A stretch of DNA of 64,000 bases from Lasiosphaeris hirsuta (Eukaryota > Ascomycota > Sordariomycetes > Sordariales > Lasiosphaeriaceae): NCBI GenBank assembly GCA_030549175.1, contig JAUKUA010000007.1:1922001-1986000 (forward strand), written 5' to 3'. Under the pieces are notes generated by a model. That model made no database searches. It was not told the DNA's origin and saw nothing but the letters and a program-made list of their open reading frames with translations. Positions 22,447-34,584 of the stretch are shown here, one piece after another; within the stretch, counting starts at the first letter, position 1, and every line of letters begins with the position of its first letter. Position numbers and translations under genes: made by a program.

Positions 22447-23662
22447 TAGGGATGACTTCTATGAGAGCCGAATTGTACTTGGGTGTTTGGCCCAGCTTGG
22501 CGTTTTCTTGGTTTTCGTGGCCTTGGTGTGAAAATGGGAGCGACACCTGCCACGGGGTTTGGGACAGCGATTGAATAACCCAAAAGGGTGTGGGCATCGT
22601 GTCTTATTCATGGTACATACTCAGTTGGGAGGCGTGGGCGTTGGGTTTTGTGAACTAAATCCCCACTACTCGCAAGTAGAAATCGCATACACGGGAATGA
22701 ATGATGGCAAAAAGTGGAGTGCAGTTGAACTTGAATGCATACTGGAAGTGTAGTTGGGCCGCGGTAAAGTGAGGCTCATTTGGGGAGCCTGTGAGTCCAG
22801 CCAATGGAGGGGGAGATTGCTGGGTCGAAGATGTTGTGGGGTGCCGTGAGGGACGAATGGGAACAGTTTGATGCCCGCTCCTATTTTCTGTATTTTCCAT
22901 CGAGGGAACACGGAGCATGTAGAAACCACTACTGAGATGAACAAGATATTGTCGTACCGTGACGCTACAGTCTTTTGCAATGGCGCTCTTTCTGAGCCAA
23001 ATGCCAAGGACTCCACACACGCGGTGTCATTAGAGTGCTCGACAGGGAAGCTGGCTGTTGATGAGGGGCGGCAAGCACCATGGTTGGACCCATGGGTGAT
23101 CAGATGGGTGGAATGTTCCGTGCACACTGGGAGCTGCCATTGACATCATTCGCTGCTGAACTCGCTTGCAGGGAACACGGCGATTTGGCTGCATGACACC
23201 TTGACCACCTTGACAGAGCAATCGTGTCGCAGCCAATGCTACTTTTGGGGGCAACCTGCTTTCTGATCACGGGCTGGGCGCAATTACTGGGATTTGTTGT
23301 TGCTGGTGTTTGCAGGCCTGGATTTTCTTCTTCTTTTTTCTCTTTCTCTCCTTACCTAGTGGTCGCAAACGCAGAGAGGGAAACGTCTCTTCAGAAACAG
23401 GACGACACAAAGAAGGCGCGCCGGCTCTGACATCTCGCTTCCAACAGCGCACATTGTGCATCTAACGTCCAAACAGCAGGCTGCACTTGGTTCGGAGTCC
23501 TCGGTGGCATCATCCTTCAGTAACACCCCGAAAGATTGAAACCCTTCCGTGTTCCGTCACCTTATCATTCATCCTCCAGGGGCTTGCTTTCCCCCTAAGC
23601 GATAGCGAGTCAGCTCAATAGCAACCTCACAAGCCGTGATATTCAGGAGCAACACAGGCAAA
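22447..23662. other. Intergenic region, no gene recognised
   Basis: 1.2 kb with only short frames. The last 150 bp should contain the promoter and 5' UTR of the steroid-reductase-like gene. Confidence 0.4.
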
Positions 23663-24631
23663 ATGACGACGGGACTCATCAACAACTGGTACCCTCCCAC
23701 AAGGGAAAACTACGACCTAATCCTCAGTCTCTGGAAGTGGTTCCCTGCCGTATGCCCCCCTCCCCCCCCCCCCCCCCCCCAACCCCCTCTCTAATCCCCA
23801 TCTTCACTCACCCCAAATCCCACTAACACGACCTCCTAGGCCGCCTCGCTCCAATGGGCCATCTCGTGGTACGGCATGGGCAAGACGTCGGTGACGAGCC
23901 GGCTCAACCTGCCTGGGCGCATCGGGTGGATGACGATGGAAGCGCCGGGGTTCCTGACGCTGCTGTACACCATGACGACGCTGCCGGGGCAAGCAGGCAT
24001 CACAGACCTGCCGTGGCAGAACAAGGTGCTCGCCGCGCTCTTCGTGATCCACTACTCGTACCGCGCCATCCTCTTCCCGCTGATCCAGCCGTCCATGTCG
24101 CCGCTGCACGTAGTCGTCTGGGCCGCGGGGCTCGGCTTCCAGGTGGTCAACGGGTGCATGATCGGCAGCTGGCTGGCGGCCTACGGCCCGACGACGCCGG
24201 CAGCCTGGGCCGCCCAGCTGCCCCTCGGGACCCTGCAGTTCACGGCCGGCATCACGCTCTTCTACTTCGGCCTCGCCGCCAACTACTACCACGACGACGA
24301 GCTGCGCGAGATCCGGCGGCGCGAGGCGGCGCGCCAGGCGCGTCTGGCCCGCGACAACGGCACCTCGGTCAAGTCGGTCGAGAAGCACTACGAGATCCCC
24401 CAGGCCGGCCTGTTCAAGATCATGTTGTACCCCCACTACTTTGTCGAGTGGGTCGAGTGGTGCGGCTTCTGGCTCGCTGCCGGTCTCGGCTGCGCACCCG
24501 CCCGCTGCTTCGTCGTCAACGAGGTCGCCGCCATGCTGCCCCGCGCCGTCGCCGGCAAGAAGTGGTACGTGGAGCGGTTCGGCGCCGAGAAGATCAAGAA
24601 CAAGTGGGCTGTAATTCCGGGGGTGTGGTAA
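23663..24631 (+). CDS. 3-oxo-5-alpha-steroid 4-dehydrogenase (DET2/SRD5A) family membrane enzyme
   Basis: Exon 1 (23663-23749, MTTGLINNWYPPTRENYDL) and exon 2 (23840-24631) join across a 90-nt intron that contains a long poly-C tract. The product is 292 residues with several hydrophobic helices. The C-terminal domain shows the steroid-reductase pattern: HYSYRAILFPL, then an NADPH-binding region ending in YEIPQAGLFKIMLYPHYFVEWVEW and KKWYVERFG. Members reduce enone double bonds in sterol- or polyprenol-like lipids at the ER. In fungi this subgroup is poorly characterised, so the substrate is unknown. Coding GC is markedly high in exon 2, consistent with a well-expressed native gene. Confidence 0.87.
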
Positions 24632-25137
24632 ACTCCTGAGGGGAGGGGATTGTGTCTCTCTCTCTCACCAAGTGCATCTGCGGCTTTCTACTCGGGGTTG
24701 GGTGGTGAAGATGTGTTTAGCATGGGGTGCATGGGAGCTGTGTGTCCTTAGCGATAGCGTAGATCCTGCTGTAGTAATGGTGTTGTAATCTGAGGTGCCT
24801 TACCTCGACCGAACTTGGTGAACCATGTAAAAAAGTTGAGATTCGACCCGCAGATGAGTGCGACTCTTAGCAGCAACACCGAGAGTAGCAATGCACAATA
24901 AATACAATTGGGACAAGAAAAACACTTCATATATCGCTTTGGAGGGGATAGCCTCAAAACTCCATTTACTTGGATCGAAACGCCATCTTTATGCCGTTGC
25001 CCGCTCTTCATCTTGACGGGATTGTCCACAAACCCACCCTATCCTACACCATCGCTTTGCTGTTGACTATACTTTTGGAGTTTATACATTACGACCCCCC
25101 GAAGGCGGCAGTAACGAAGTCTTGAAGTTTATTTTCT

Positions 25138-27858
25138 CTAATCTGCCCTCTCCGTCTTCTTCGGCTCTACCACGTCGCCCCGGGCCGCTGAGGGAGGCGG
25201 AGGTGTGGGGTTACCAGTCTCTCCACCCCCGACGATCGGTGGCAGGGGGAAACCTGGGTCAGCCGGAGGTCCCACCGGCTTGGGTACAGACATTGGGCCC
25301 GGTGGGACGGGAATGCGACCCTTCAGCTTCTCGCCCCGGAGAACAACCTCCACCTCTGCCTTGTCGAGCGTCTCGTACTCGACGAGTGCCTTGGCGAGAA
25401 GATCCAGCTCCTTCCTCTTCGAGATCAGCAGGGTGCGGGCCCGAAGATACGATTCGTCAAGAAGCTTCTTGACCTCGGATTCAACCATGGCGCGGGTCTC
25501 GGAGCTGAGCTGCTCGTACTTGCGCATGTACTCGACAGGGCCGAGCTTTTCCGACATGCCGAGCTGGCCGACCATTTGCCACGCCAGCCTGGTAGCAGCG
25601 TCAAGATCACCGTATACGCCACTTGTGACTTGATCCGGACCGTACACGATCTCCTCGGCCGCCTTGCCGCCCATTGCGCGGTCGAGTTGATCAAGGTGGT
25701 CCTGAAGTGTTTGAGAGTACCTGTCCATTTCCGGAAGGAAAGCCGTGTGACCAAGAGAGTTGCCGCGGGGGAGAACGGTGACCTTGTACAGCTCGGTTGA
25801 CGGACTTGCCATAAAGTACGCAACCAGGGCGTGACCGGCCTCGTGGTAAGCCGTCATCTCCTTTTCCTTGGGGCTGATGACCATGCTCTTCTTCTCGGTG
25901 CCCATGATGACCTTGTCCTTGGCCCATTCAAAATGCGTTTGAGCAACAGCCTGAGCCTTCAGCTTGCTCGCATGGATAGCGGCAAGATTGACAATATTCT
26001 CGAGGTCAGCGCCGGAGAGACCAGGGGTGCGCGACGCAATAGCTTGGAGATTAACGTCGGCCGCCGCCTTGATCTTCTTGGCGTGATGCTTGAGGATTGC
26101 AATGCGGCCACGAACGTCGGGGAGCGTGACGGCAACGTGGCGGTCGAAACGGCCGGGTCTAGTAAGAGCTTCATCGAGGGATTCGGGGAAATTGGTAGCA
26201 GCCATAACGATGACACCGCTGCCTTGGTCGAAGCCGTCCATCTCAGTAAGCAGCTGATTCAGTGTCTGTCGGACATAGCTAGCATCGCGCGAGTGACGTC
26301 GCCCTCCAATAGCGTCCAGTTCGTCGATGAAGATGATGGAAGGCGACTTCGCCTTTGCAGCAGCAAAAAGCTCGCGGACGCGTTTAGCGCCAACGCCAAC
26401 GTAGACCTCATCGAATTCGCTGCCAGAGACGAAGAAGAATGGTACGCCAGCTTCTCCAGCAACAGCGCGGGCCAAAAGAGTCTTGCCGGTACCGGGAGGA
26501 CCAACGAGCAGGACACCCTTGGGCATCTTGCCACCGAGAGACGAGTACCGATCAGGATTCCGAAGGAAGTCGACAATGTCCTGTACCTCCTCCTTCGCGT
26601 CGTCACAGCCTTGTACGTCGGTGAACCGAGCCTTCTGATTCTCTGGCTTGACTTCGTTGAAGTCGGACTTGCCGCCGGGCCGTTTGATTGCGCCGAGGCC
26701 TTCTGCCGCCATGCTAACGAGCATAAGGACAAGATAGGAGGTTATCATGAATGAGAATAGGAACCTGACCCAGCGGAAGATCGAGGAACCGACAGACTCA
26801 TCGACGACGACATGGATAGGGGTCCCCTTAGCACCGCTGCCGTTGTTGGTAGTGGCCGCCGAGGTAGCGCCAACTTGGTTTGCGGCTACAGCTTGACCTA
26901 CAGCCTGGATGTGGCTCTGGGGAATTCCGCTCAAGCTAGCGCCTGAGTTGGCCTGCGCAGCGATGCCGGTGGTGCCGCTGATCATGGCTAGTGCTCGGTG
27001 GTAGGCTTGGTCGACTGCGGCGTTGGAAGCAAAACGGTCTGTGGATGAGGTCAGGTTAAGGCAAGGCTGTGATAGGACACATGGGTGAGATTACGTACTG
27101 GACTGATAACGTTCCACGACGATAGCTGGCATATTCGCCTTGAGAAGCGCCTGGTAGAATGCATTCTGAGCGCTGGCGCTGGTCGGATTCCGGTTCGCGG
27201 CGGACTCGCGGCTCGCGAGAACGCTGCGAGTGATGCCATTTCCAGAGCCGAAACCAAAGCCGCGAATTTGGAGAAGCCGGTAGGTGAGGGATGTAGCGGG
27301 AGGGGTCGTTGACGTGGTGGGCCGATAGGTGCTCATCTTGCGCATGGCGTACGGAACACCGAGGGGCCGCGACACCAAGGCCGAGTACGAGCGCCGGAAC
27401 AAGGGGTTCGCCATGGCAAGCGAGCGCGGAGCCATGTTGGATATTTCCGAGATGATGTTGGTTGGCGCGATGGCTGCTCGGCCGGCACCACGAGCGAGAA
27501 AGGGATGCGGCATGACGACGCCTGCGCCTCTCAAGAAGTCGGGAAGTGGAGCCTGAGCATGCGGCGCTGCGCTCGCGCGGGCGGGGGAGATCGGGACGTC
27601 GCTGTTGTCGCCCGCGGCTGTCGCGGCGGTCGAATCCGAGCGAGAGGAAGCGGCGGCGCGGGTCGATGCGCCCCAAGGAATGGAGAGGGAGTTTGCGATG
27701 GACGGCCACAGCTCTGTGGTCGCAGAGGCGATATTCTGCGAGTGTCCAGGGAGTCAGAAGCTACACCCAATTCCAATATGGAAACACTAAAACATCAAAG
27801 GCAAAAAGGCAGAAGAGACGCCCGGGGTACTCACTGGCAGCCCACTTGTGTAAGCCAT
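25138..27858 (-). CDS. YME1: Mitochondrial inner-membrane i-AAA protease Yme1
   Basis: Three exons (27858-27835, only 24 nt; 27735-27099; 27038-25138) close in frame to 853 residues. The Arg/Ser/Ala-rich N-terminus suits a mitochondrial presequence. One membrane segment is near residues 307-328 ([20 protein letters not shown]). The AAA module follows with Walker A GPPGTGKT (about 400-407), pore loop [14 protein letters not shown], Walker [12 protein letters not shown] (about 455-460) and SRH region [20 protein letters not shown]. The M41 zinc-protease motif HEAGH is at about 619-623. This is the i-AAA protease whose active site faces the intermembrane space; it degrades unassembled inner-membrane proteins and lipid-transfer factors. 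The C-terminus has an unusual proline-rich extension. It is divergent from ORC6 with about 355 bp between the start codons. Confidence 0.95.
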
Positions 27859-28213
27859 GTCCTGTTTGACCTACCTTCTCTTGCCTAGTTTCCTGCCTCG
27901 CGGAGTTGCGGCAGCCTCTCTGGAAAAAGAGAGCGGTTTGCGGATGAGAGAACGTTGAGAACTGCTGACACCAGCCAGCCTTGGCAAGACGTAACCCCCG
28001 GATTGGCCACTCCGATTTTTTCCCGGTGTGCTTTGCCCGCGCCACCGGGGTAAGGTAGGTGCACGTGACCTGGCGTCTTTCTGCGACCGGGCGCCATGCC
28101 AAGATCGCGTCTCACCACTGTAAATTCGCTAGGCATTGCTGGACTCTGTTCTGTGTTGAGCGAGTTCAACAAAACACATAGATATTCATCGATCGATACT
28201 CAAGACAGCAATC
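27859..28213. promoter_or_regulatory. Shared divergent promoter region of YME1 and ORC6
   Basis: 355 bp separate the two start codons, so both promoters and 5' UTRs must lie here. No defined factor site was recognised apart from an E-box-like CACGTG near 28062. Confidence 0.5.
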
Positions 28214-29501
28214 ATGAATCGCTCAATTGAGCAAGCCCTGCTCTCCCTCTTGCCCACACACAACTCGACACTGCCGCAGCCACTCACTGAGCTGGCAAGC
28301 TCGTTGCTGGCACAGTCTCGCCACCGCGCGAGCACGCTCAAGGCAGAGGAAGAGATCTCACGGCCATATGCCTGTGCCCACATCGCCTGCGACAGGTACT
28401 CATCTCACCCCCCTAATCTCACAGCGCCCCCAACTGACGCTCTCACCCAGACTAAAAATCACACTCAACCTCCCCCCAATAGAACCGCGGCCGCCCATCC
28501 CGCCGCGCATCTACAAGCGGCTCTACAACCACCTAGACAACATCCTCCCGGCCTCCTCCTCCACCCCAGGCCGGGGCACGCCCAGCGGCAACGACGCAGT
28601 GCAGCGGCTGCGCACGCCAAGGGGCAAGCTGCGCGCCCCCGCCGCTTCGGGCGCCAACACGCCGCTCGGCACCTCGCCGCTGGCCAACAAGACGCGGCCG
28701 ACGCCGAGCAAAGCCACGACACTCGCCCAATTCCGCGCGACGCCGCTCGGCCAGACCCCGAACAAGGCGCCCCGGGCGGCCCGCGGCAAGCTCTCATCGT
28801 CGGCCGCCGCCGACGCCCTCCCGCCCTGGATCCGCCCCGTCCTCCGCTTCCTGTGCGTCGCGCTCGGGCCCGCGCGCAGCGGCCCCGTCGTCATGTCGGG
28901 CGTCGAGTCCATCGCGGCCCCGCGCGGCGTGCGCTCCGCCGACGAGTGGGTCGCGAGCAACCTGTCGGCCCTACTGGCTGCGCTGTACCTGTATGTCTGG
29001 CGCGGGCTGACGGCGCACGGGGAGGACATTGACGCGGCGGAGTATGTGCGGTTCAGGAAGAGGCTGATTGGGGCGTTGAAGAAGGCAAGGGCTGAGGTGG
29101 TGGTTACGCCCAAGGTGGATGAGGAGGGGGAGGAGGGCGACCCCTGGGAGGGGTGGTGTGATGTCAAGCTGAAGGATTTGGATACGGCGGCGCTGAGGAT
29201 TAATCGCCATGGGTGGCTGGAGCTGGATTGGGCGGCTGGCATCGAGGATATGGTCAGGGCTGGGGAGGATGCGGATGATCGGGAGGACCAGGATGAGGCG
29301 GATGAGGAGACACCAGAGCCGGTGCAGATTAGGAGGGCAGACACAATGTTTCAGGAGCGCTACGATTACCTTAGTGAGCGGAGGAGGAAGGAGTATGTGG
29401 TGTGGAAAGAAGGGATTCTCAGGAAGATCGAGGAGCTGGAGGGTCCAACCCGGCGGAGGGTAAGGGATGAGGATGCGATGGACATTGATGAGGAGCTATA
29501 G
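28214..29501 (+). CDS. ORC6: Origin recognition complex subunit 6
   Basis: Exon 1 (28214-28395) and exon 2 (28451-29501) are joined across a 55-nt intron within DRLKITLNLPP, giving 410 residues. The N-terminus MNRSIEQALLSLLPT and the block RPYACAHIACDRLKITLNL, followed by PPIPPRIYKRLYNHLDNIL, match the cyclin-box-like N-terminal domain of Orc6. A Pro/Thr/Ser-rich linker with many SP/TP sites follows (candidate CDK sites, as known for Orc6). The second helical domain (ADALPPWIRPVLRFLC onward) comes next, and the C-terminal part is acidic. Orc6 is required for MCM loading at origins in the nucleus. Confidence 0.88.
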
Positions 29502-29575
29502 GATATCTAGCTCATCCTCGACCTCCTGCGCGCGATATTGGCAACCGCTACATCAAAATGGGTTCGATCTATCCT

Positions 29576-30804
29576 CTACGCGTCGTGCGCCTGCAAGCTC
29601 TTGACCGTATCTACAACCGACTTCTCAAACGGAATCCAGTCGATGCCCAGCACCTCAGTGGTCTTTTTGTTGTCAAACTGGAACCGCTCCTCGGGCAGCT
29701 CGCCGCCCTTGACGTCAGGACCTGGCAACTTATCTGCCAGCTCGGGGAAGTTCTGCCTCACAATGGCAGCCAGCTCAGCGTTGCTGAAAGTACCCGCCGT
29801 CGTGAAGAATCTCTGACCGCCTGCCTCGGGGATCTCCAGCCCAGCCTTGATGTGTGCCGCTGCCACATCGCGCACGTCAACCCAGATGAGGGCCTGTCCG
29901 GTCGGCGGCACGGCCTCCTTCCACTTGCCCTGCACCAGGTCGACGAGCCGGGCGTTGCTCGTGTTGATGCTCTCGAGGCTGGCGAGGTAGTGTACGACGG
30001 GCCCGAAGACCATGGGCGGGTTGATGGTGGCAAGGTCGAACTTGGCACCGGTGGTGGCCGCGTTGGCGACAAAGTCCCAGGCGGCGCGCTCGGCCAGCGT
30101 CTTGGACGCGCGGTAGGCCGTGGCGGGGCTATTGTGGATGTCGGCGAGGGTGACGGGGTTCCACGAGGCCTCGCTGAAGACGGTCGCCGGGTTTGAGATG
30201 GTGGCCTCGTCGACGATGGCGGCGAAGGACGAGGTCACTACGACGCGCTTCACTGACGGGGCGGAGCGGGCGATGGCCTTGAGTATGCCGGTTGTGCCGA
30301 TGACGGCGGGGTCGATGAGCTCAGTCTTGGGGTCCTCTGAAGGGGGTTCAGCTGCTGCCTCCTCAAGATGCAGGGATTCACCTACTGAAGTTGAAGTGGA
30401 AGGGCGACGCCGTGTGCAGCACGACCTCGATGCCGGGGACCTTGACCACTTCGTCAAAGGCGTTGGGCTTGGCAATGTCGGGGACGATGACAACATTGAG
30501 GTCGTCGGCAGTCTTGTCTGGGTAGGCTTCACGGATCTTGGCGGCCTTCTCCTCCGAGCGCACCGTGGTAACGACGCTGTGGCCCTTGGAGAGGAGCTGT
30601 TCGAGGATGTGAGCTGTAGCATCCGTGTCAGCATTTCCAGCCCCCCCCCTCTACCCCTCTGCGGAACCTCTCGTTTGCATCAACATACCTGCGATGAAGC
30701 CGGAGCCACCTGTACAGCGCCACCATGTTTGCATCAGCCGGCCAGTCCAAACACGGAGCACACGACGACTCGCGTCACCCACCTGTCAAGAGAACTTTGG
30801 TCAT
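29576..30804 (-). CDS. NAD(P)-dependent reductase, dihydroflavonol-4-reductase/Gre2-like
   Basis: Four exons (30804-30783, 30709-30689, 30613-30386, 30336-29576) total 1032 nt, giving 343 residues. Exons 1 and 2 are only 22 and 21 nt; their joining creates MTKVLLTGGSGFIA, the extended-SDR nucleotide-binding motif TGxxGFIA. Further marks are VLHTASPFHF, VVTSSFAAI and the catalytic YRASK (YxxxK). PPMVFGP and ALIWVDVRDVAAAH follow in the order typical of the family. Enzymes of this group reduce aldehydes or ketones such as methylglyoxal, isovaleraldehyde or keto-flavonoids in the cytosol; the exact substrate is not predictable. It is tail-to-tail with ORC6, only about 75 bp apart. Confidence 0.9.
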
Positions 30805-31356
30805 ATTGTCGGTCTGTTTCTGTGCCAGTTATTGTCTTTCAAGTTGTGTTTCCGCTGGTTGAAAGCATCAAAACAAACCCAAACAGGTCGGTGTTCTGGG
30901 ATTGCACAGCCTATATACCCACAAACACCCTCTAGCGGTCCTTCATTGTGCCCCGCCCCCGGCTGGCGGCTGGCGGCTGGCGGGGTCACGGCCTATTAGT
31001 GGAAAAAACGTCATCGGCGCTGGCATTTGGCATTTCGCGACATCGACGGTCCCCTTATCTCCGTGTGCAGCGGGGCTCGCGCAGTCCTTCTGATCGGGGA
31101 TAAACTCTTGCTAGTGTATATGTACATTTATTTTGATGGCATCGCATGTAATGTCTCATCTCCTTGCAAATGCTCCCGCTTTCAATTCCACTACAGTCTA
31201 TCGCCGATGCGATGCTCTTGTCTGCTTACTTCTTAAGCCCGATGCAGTGAATCCCGTTATTCGTCACATGCATTGCTCGTGGCTTCCAAGACCCTGCAGT
31301 GGTGGTGCCAAGCTGCCCCTATCCCCTGAACAACAGCTTGAATGCAATCGTGCATT

Positions 31357-32677
31357 CTATGTGTTGTAAATATCTCTCATCACCTCCCATGATTCCGGAT
31401 GTTCCTCAGGATCTATAGGCAGAACAACATGTGCTTCTTTCTCCCTTGCTTTCCTCCTCGCCGCGGCCTCTGTCTCTGCAGCCATCGCTGCCTTTCTCTC
31501 TGCAGCCATCGCTGCCTCTCTCACCTTTATTGCTTGTAGCTCCAACCAGGCCTTCCGCCTATCCATCCCGAGTTTTGTCAGCTTGCCGTGTCGTTCAATT
31601 GGCAGCTTCATAGAATACGCCCACCAGTGAGCGGGTGGTGGGGGAAGCTGGTCGCTCCAAGGCCGCCCAGATATCAAAGCTCGCAGATCGTCACAAAACT
31701 CCGAGCTCTCTACCAGTTTGTTTAACGGCCTGGTTATCCAGCCATCCATATCTTCATGGAACAAGACCACTCGCTTCGTGCAGCGAATATCGAAGAAAGC
31801 CCCGATGGAACCCCCCATCCCAGGTAGTCCGCGGGCGATCCGGTCCTGTACCACATCAGGGCTCTGGAGAGGACCGTTAATAGGGTTAGGAATCTGCTGG
31901 ATGGGCGGGGGATCGAGCACGAGTGGTCTCCACCATTCTTCCTGTACCTCCCACCTCAGTACAAAGGCGGAACGGTTCAGAAGCGAGCTCTTTTCAACGA
32001 TGTCAGTCACAGAACTTTCAAATTTGGATTCATGGCATTCTCGGGCGGGTAGGGAGGGCAAAACCATATACCGTAAGTATCTCCTCAGGGTCCTCTTCCA
32101 ATCTGATCCTGCCCTTCTCGAAAAAAATGGTATTACTTCTTTCGAGTACCAATATGTCGTTTTCCGCCACCAAATACTGGACCCTGAACCGCTTTTCTGC
32201 AATGACTTGGAAAATTCGTTTGTACATGTGGCTCAGAAACGCGTGGCTACTCTTATTAACACATAGGAGTGGAGGGAAACGGCCAAGGTCCAGGCCCTGA
32301 AAGCCCGAGCCTTCAAGCAGCTTTTTGATAGGCTTCTTCTCAATGGTCTTCTTAGCGGGCTTGGTGGGCTTGGTAGGCTTGATTCTCTTGGTGGGCTCGG
32401 TAGATTGATAGAGTGACTTCAGGTTGCCGGGCTCCTGAGTCCGATTTATAATGATCTCGGTGTCCTCGGTGGTTTTTTTGGCGGGCTTGGTAGATGGATA
32501 GAGTGACTTCAGGTTGTCAGACCTAACCCATTCCAAGATGTTGCCGCTGCTGTTGACACAGGGGGGGTCGAAGCAGATGACTCGGGGTACTAAAGCCGCC
32601 TCAATCCAAATCATTCTCTGGATCTCCGGCGGCAGCCGCGGGAAGACTGTGAAGACTGGATCGGTGGCGTCACCCAT
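31357..32677 (-). CDS. 2EXR-domain protein
   Basis: Exon 1 (32677-32072) and exon 2 (31989-31357), separated by an 82-nt intron, give 412 residues. The start MGDATDPVFTVFPRLPPEI, followed by QRMIWIEAALVPRVI, is the 2EXR motif, an F-box-like module of unknown function greatly expanded in filamentous ascomycetes. LLCVNKSSHAFLSHMYKRIF matches the second conserved part. A Lys/Pro/Thr repeat (KPTKPTKPAKK) interrupts the middle. The C-terminal part carries VVLFHEDMDGWI. Near the end a short internal duplication, AAMAAERKAAMAAETEAA, forms a charged Ala-rich helix. No function is known for the family. Confidence 0.82.
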
Positions 32678-32849
32678 TGCGAGCTATCCTTTGATCTTGT
32701 TTCACACTGTCAAGTGATTCTTGTGTCAGTGGGCCGGCTCTGTACTGGTATGGAATAAGTCGGGGACGAACCTGTGTGTGTGGAGAATGATGAAGACTCC
32801 TTCCAGTGTTGTTGAGAGGGAAAGGGATCAACCAGAAGAACGCGAAACA

Positions 32850-33322
32850 AGTAGGCGCGAAGACGTGCTCCGTGCGCCACCGCGTCCCGACTTCCGACGA
32901 AAGAAGGCACGATAGTTAGCTAGCGGGAGAAGAACTTGGAGATAGGTAGGTAGGTGCGAAGAAGAAGTGCTCCGTGCACAACGGCATGCTGTTTCACAGG
33001 GGAAGGCACGATGGCTAGAAGTGGCTGGGAGTCTGGTAGGGCAATGAGAGACAAACCCTCGGTGCAATAAAGGAGCTCCTGTCGCACTCTACGCTCTCCT
33101 AGATGAAGAAGGCACGATAACTACTGGATATTGGGAGCCCAGCAAAAGAGATTACGGGTTGACCACGAGCGAGATGGGAGGCGCGATGGAAGTTTTTAGC
33201 GCACAACTAACTCTCTTCTATGAAAAGAAGGCACGATGGCGAGCAGGGAACAGGACTCGGAGCCCAAGAGGATAACAAGAGACAAGGTAGCTGTTTCCTC
33301 CCAGTTGGGAAGAAGGCACGGT
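32850..33322. repeat. Degenerate tandem array, ~100-bp units, five copies
   Basis: The core GAAGGCACGAT (one copy GGCACGGT) recurs at about 32904, 33002, 33109, 33229 and 33312, spaced 84-118 bp. The best-preserved pair also shares GCGAAGA..GTGCTCCGTGC about 40 bp before the core (32856-32874 and 32954-32976). Other copies share CACAAC and the following GAGACAA segment. It is too diverged for a young minisatellite, and no coding frame runs through it. Confidence 0.7.
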
Positions 33323-33916
33323 AGAGGGAACGAAGAATTGGGTGGAATTAATCATCCATTGTAGCTCTCTCTCCCATAACACCCTCACCAACAGGAGAGT
33401 ACTGCTCATAACAAAGGGGCGGTCTTCCATGGCAGGATCACATCATTCTCTTCTAGGCGTATAGGTCCATCTCGCTCTCTGTCTTTCGGTAATTATGATA
33501 TGCTCAAGGTATTCAGTTATATAGAGTCAGCTCCAGGGTCATTCATTGGTCACGTCCTGTGGTTTTAGCTCAACCTGCCAACATTGTGAAGGCTAAATAT
33601 TGCCGTGGGATTCAACCTAGAGAACTGGGAAGATAGAGGCCACGTTGCCTAGCACCTAGTGCCTTCTACCACTGCTATTTCCACGATTGCAGTGACTAGG
33701 AGCTCATGGTCTACGGCGATTGACGCTCCACGGCGCACAATATCTGCCGGAGGGCCATGGCTGTCGGAGTGTCGCTTACATCTGGATTCTAGGTCCCTAT
33801 ATCTGTTTGTGTGAACTATCATTTCTCGCGCTGGTCGATGTTTGTTCTGGCATTCTCTTTTTTCTCAATCTTTAAATGATTGTCATGTTTGTGCTTGATA
33901 TTTCGTTACTAGGTAT

Positions 33917-34355
33917 ACAATCCAACCCTGGTTTATTTGTTAGCGTGTGATCTTCCCCAAAGGTCCAAGGGAGATATTGAAGCCCCGGAAAGGCTTTCGA
34001 GTAGCAAAATGTTGGGCAACACGAAAAAGGTGATGGATTTGATGGTGGATGGTTCTGGCCCAGGGAAAATCTCTGGCCCTCTTTGGTGGGTAGGCCACAC
34101 GAGAACCACGCTAAGCTATCTACCAATCAGGAGGCGGCTACAACCTTCTGGGAGGCTCACCCCTTCCAACACAAAACCAGCATATTTCGCATTTAAAAAG
34201 GTATATTTGGTATTTAAGCGGGCCTTTCTATTCTGGAAAGTCCTTATGAAATGCCAAAGATGCCTTTTCTTACGCTGCAAAGGCTTTTATCCGGGCTCCA
34301 GTACCTCTCGTGGCGGGACTACCACGCGCTAACAAACAAACCAGGGCTGTATTGT
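33917..34355. mobile_element. MITE-like element with 33-bp terminal inverted repeats (copy 1)
   Basis: The left end begins ACAATCCAACCCTGGTTT (33917 onward). The right end, read in reverse from 34355, begins ACAATACAGCCCTGGTTT. The two 33-bp termini differ at four positions, three of them transitions. The 439-bp interior is AT-rich and has no coding capacity. A related, shorter element lies at 49630-49889. A clear target-site duplication was not seen. Confidence 0.75.
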
Positions 34356-34584
34356 CTAGGGGAATCATTCGCTTGACCTGCAGTCTGGCTCGGGGGTTGA
34401 AAGATAATTAGGTACCTTCCTGGTGTTTCCTTGCTGTGACGTATAGCTATCTACATGGCAACATGTACCTTGTTCAGATTCAAAGAAACCACAATCTATA
34501 CTTGTTCGAGCGAGGCTGGCTTTTGCTGGACTTGCACAAATCTTCAAGACTTGACCCGTCCTACTACCTTACCCTGTGAGCATC

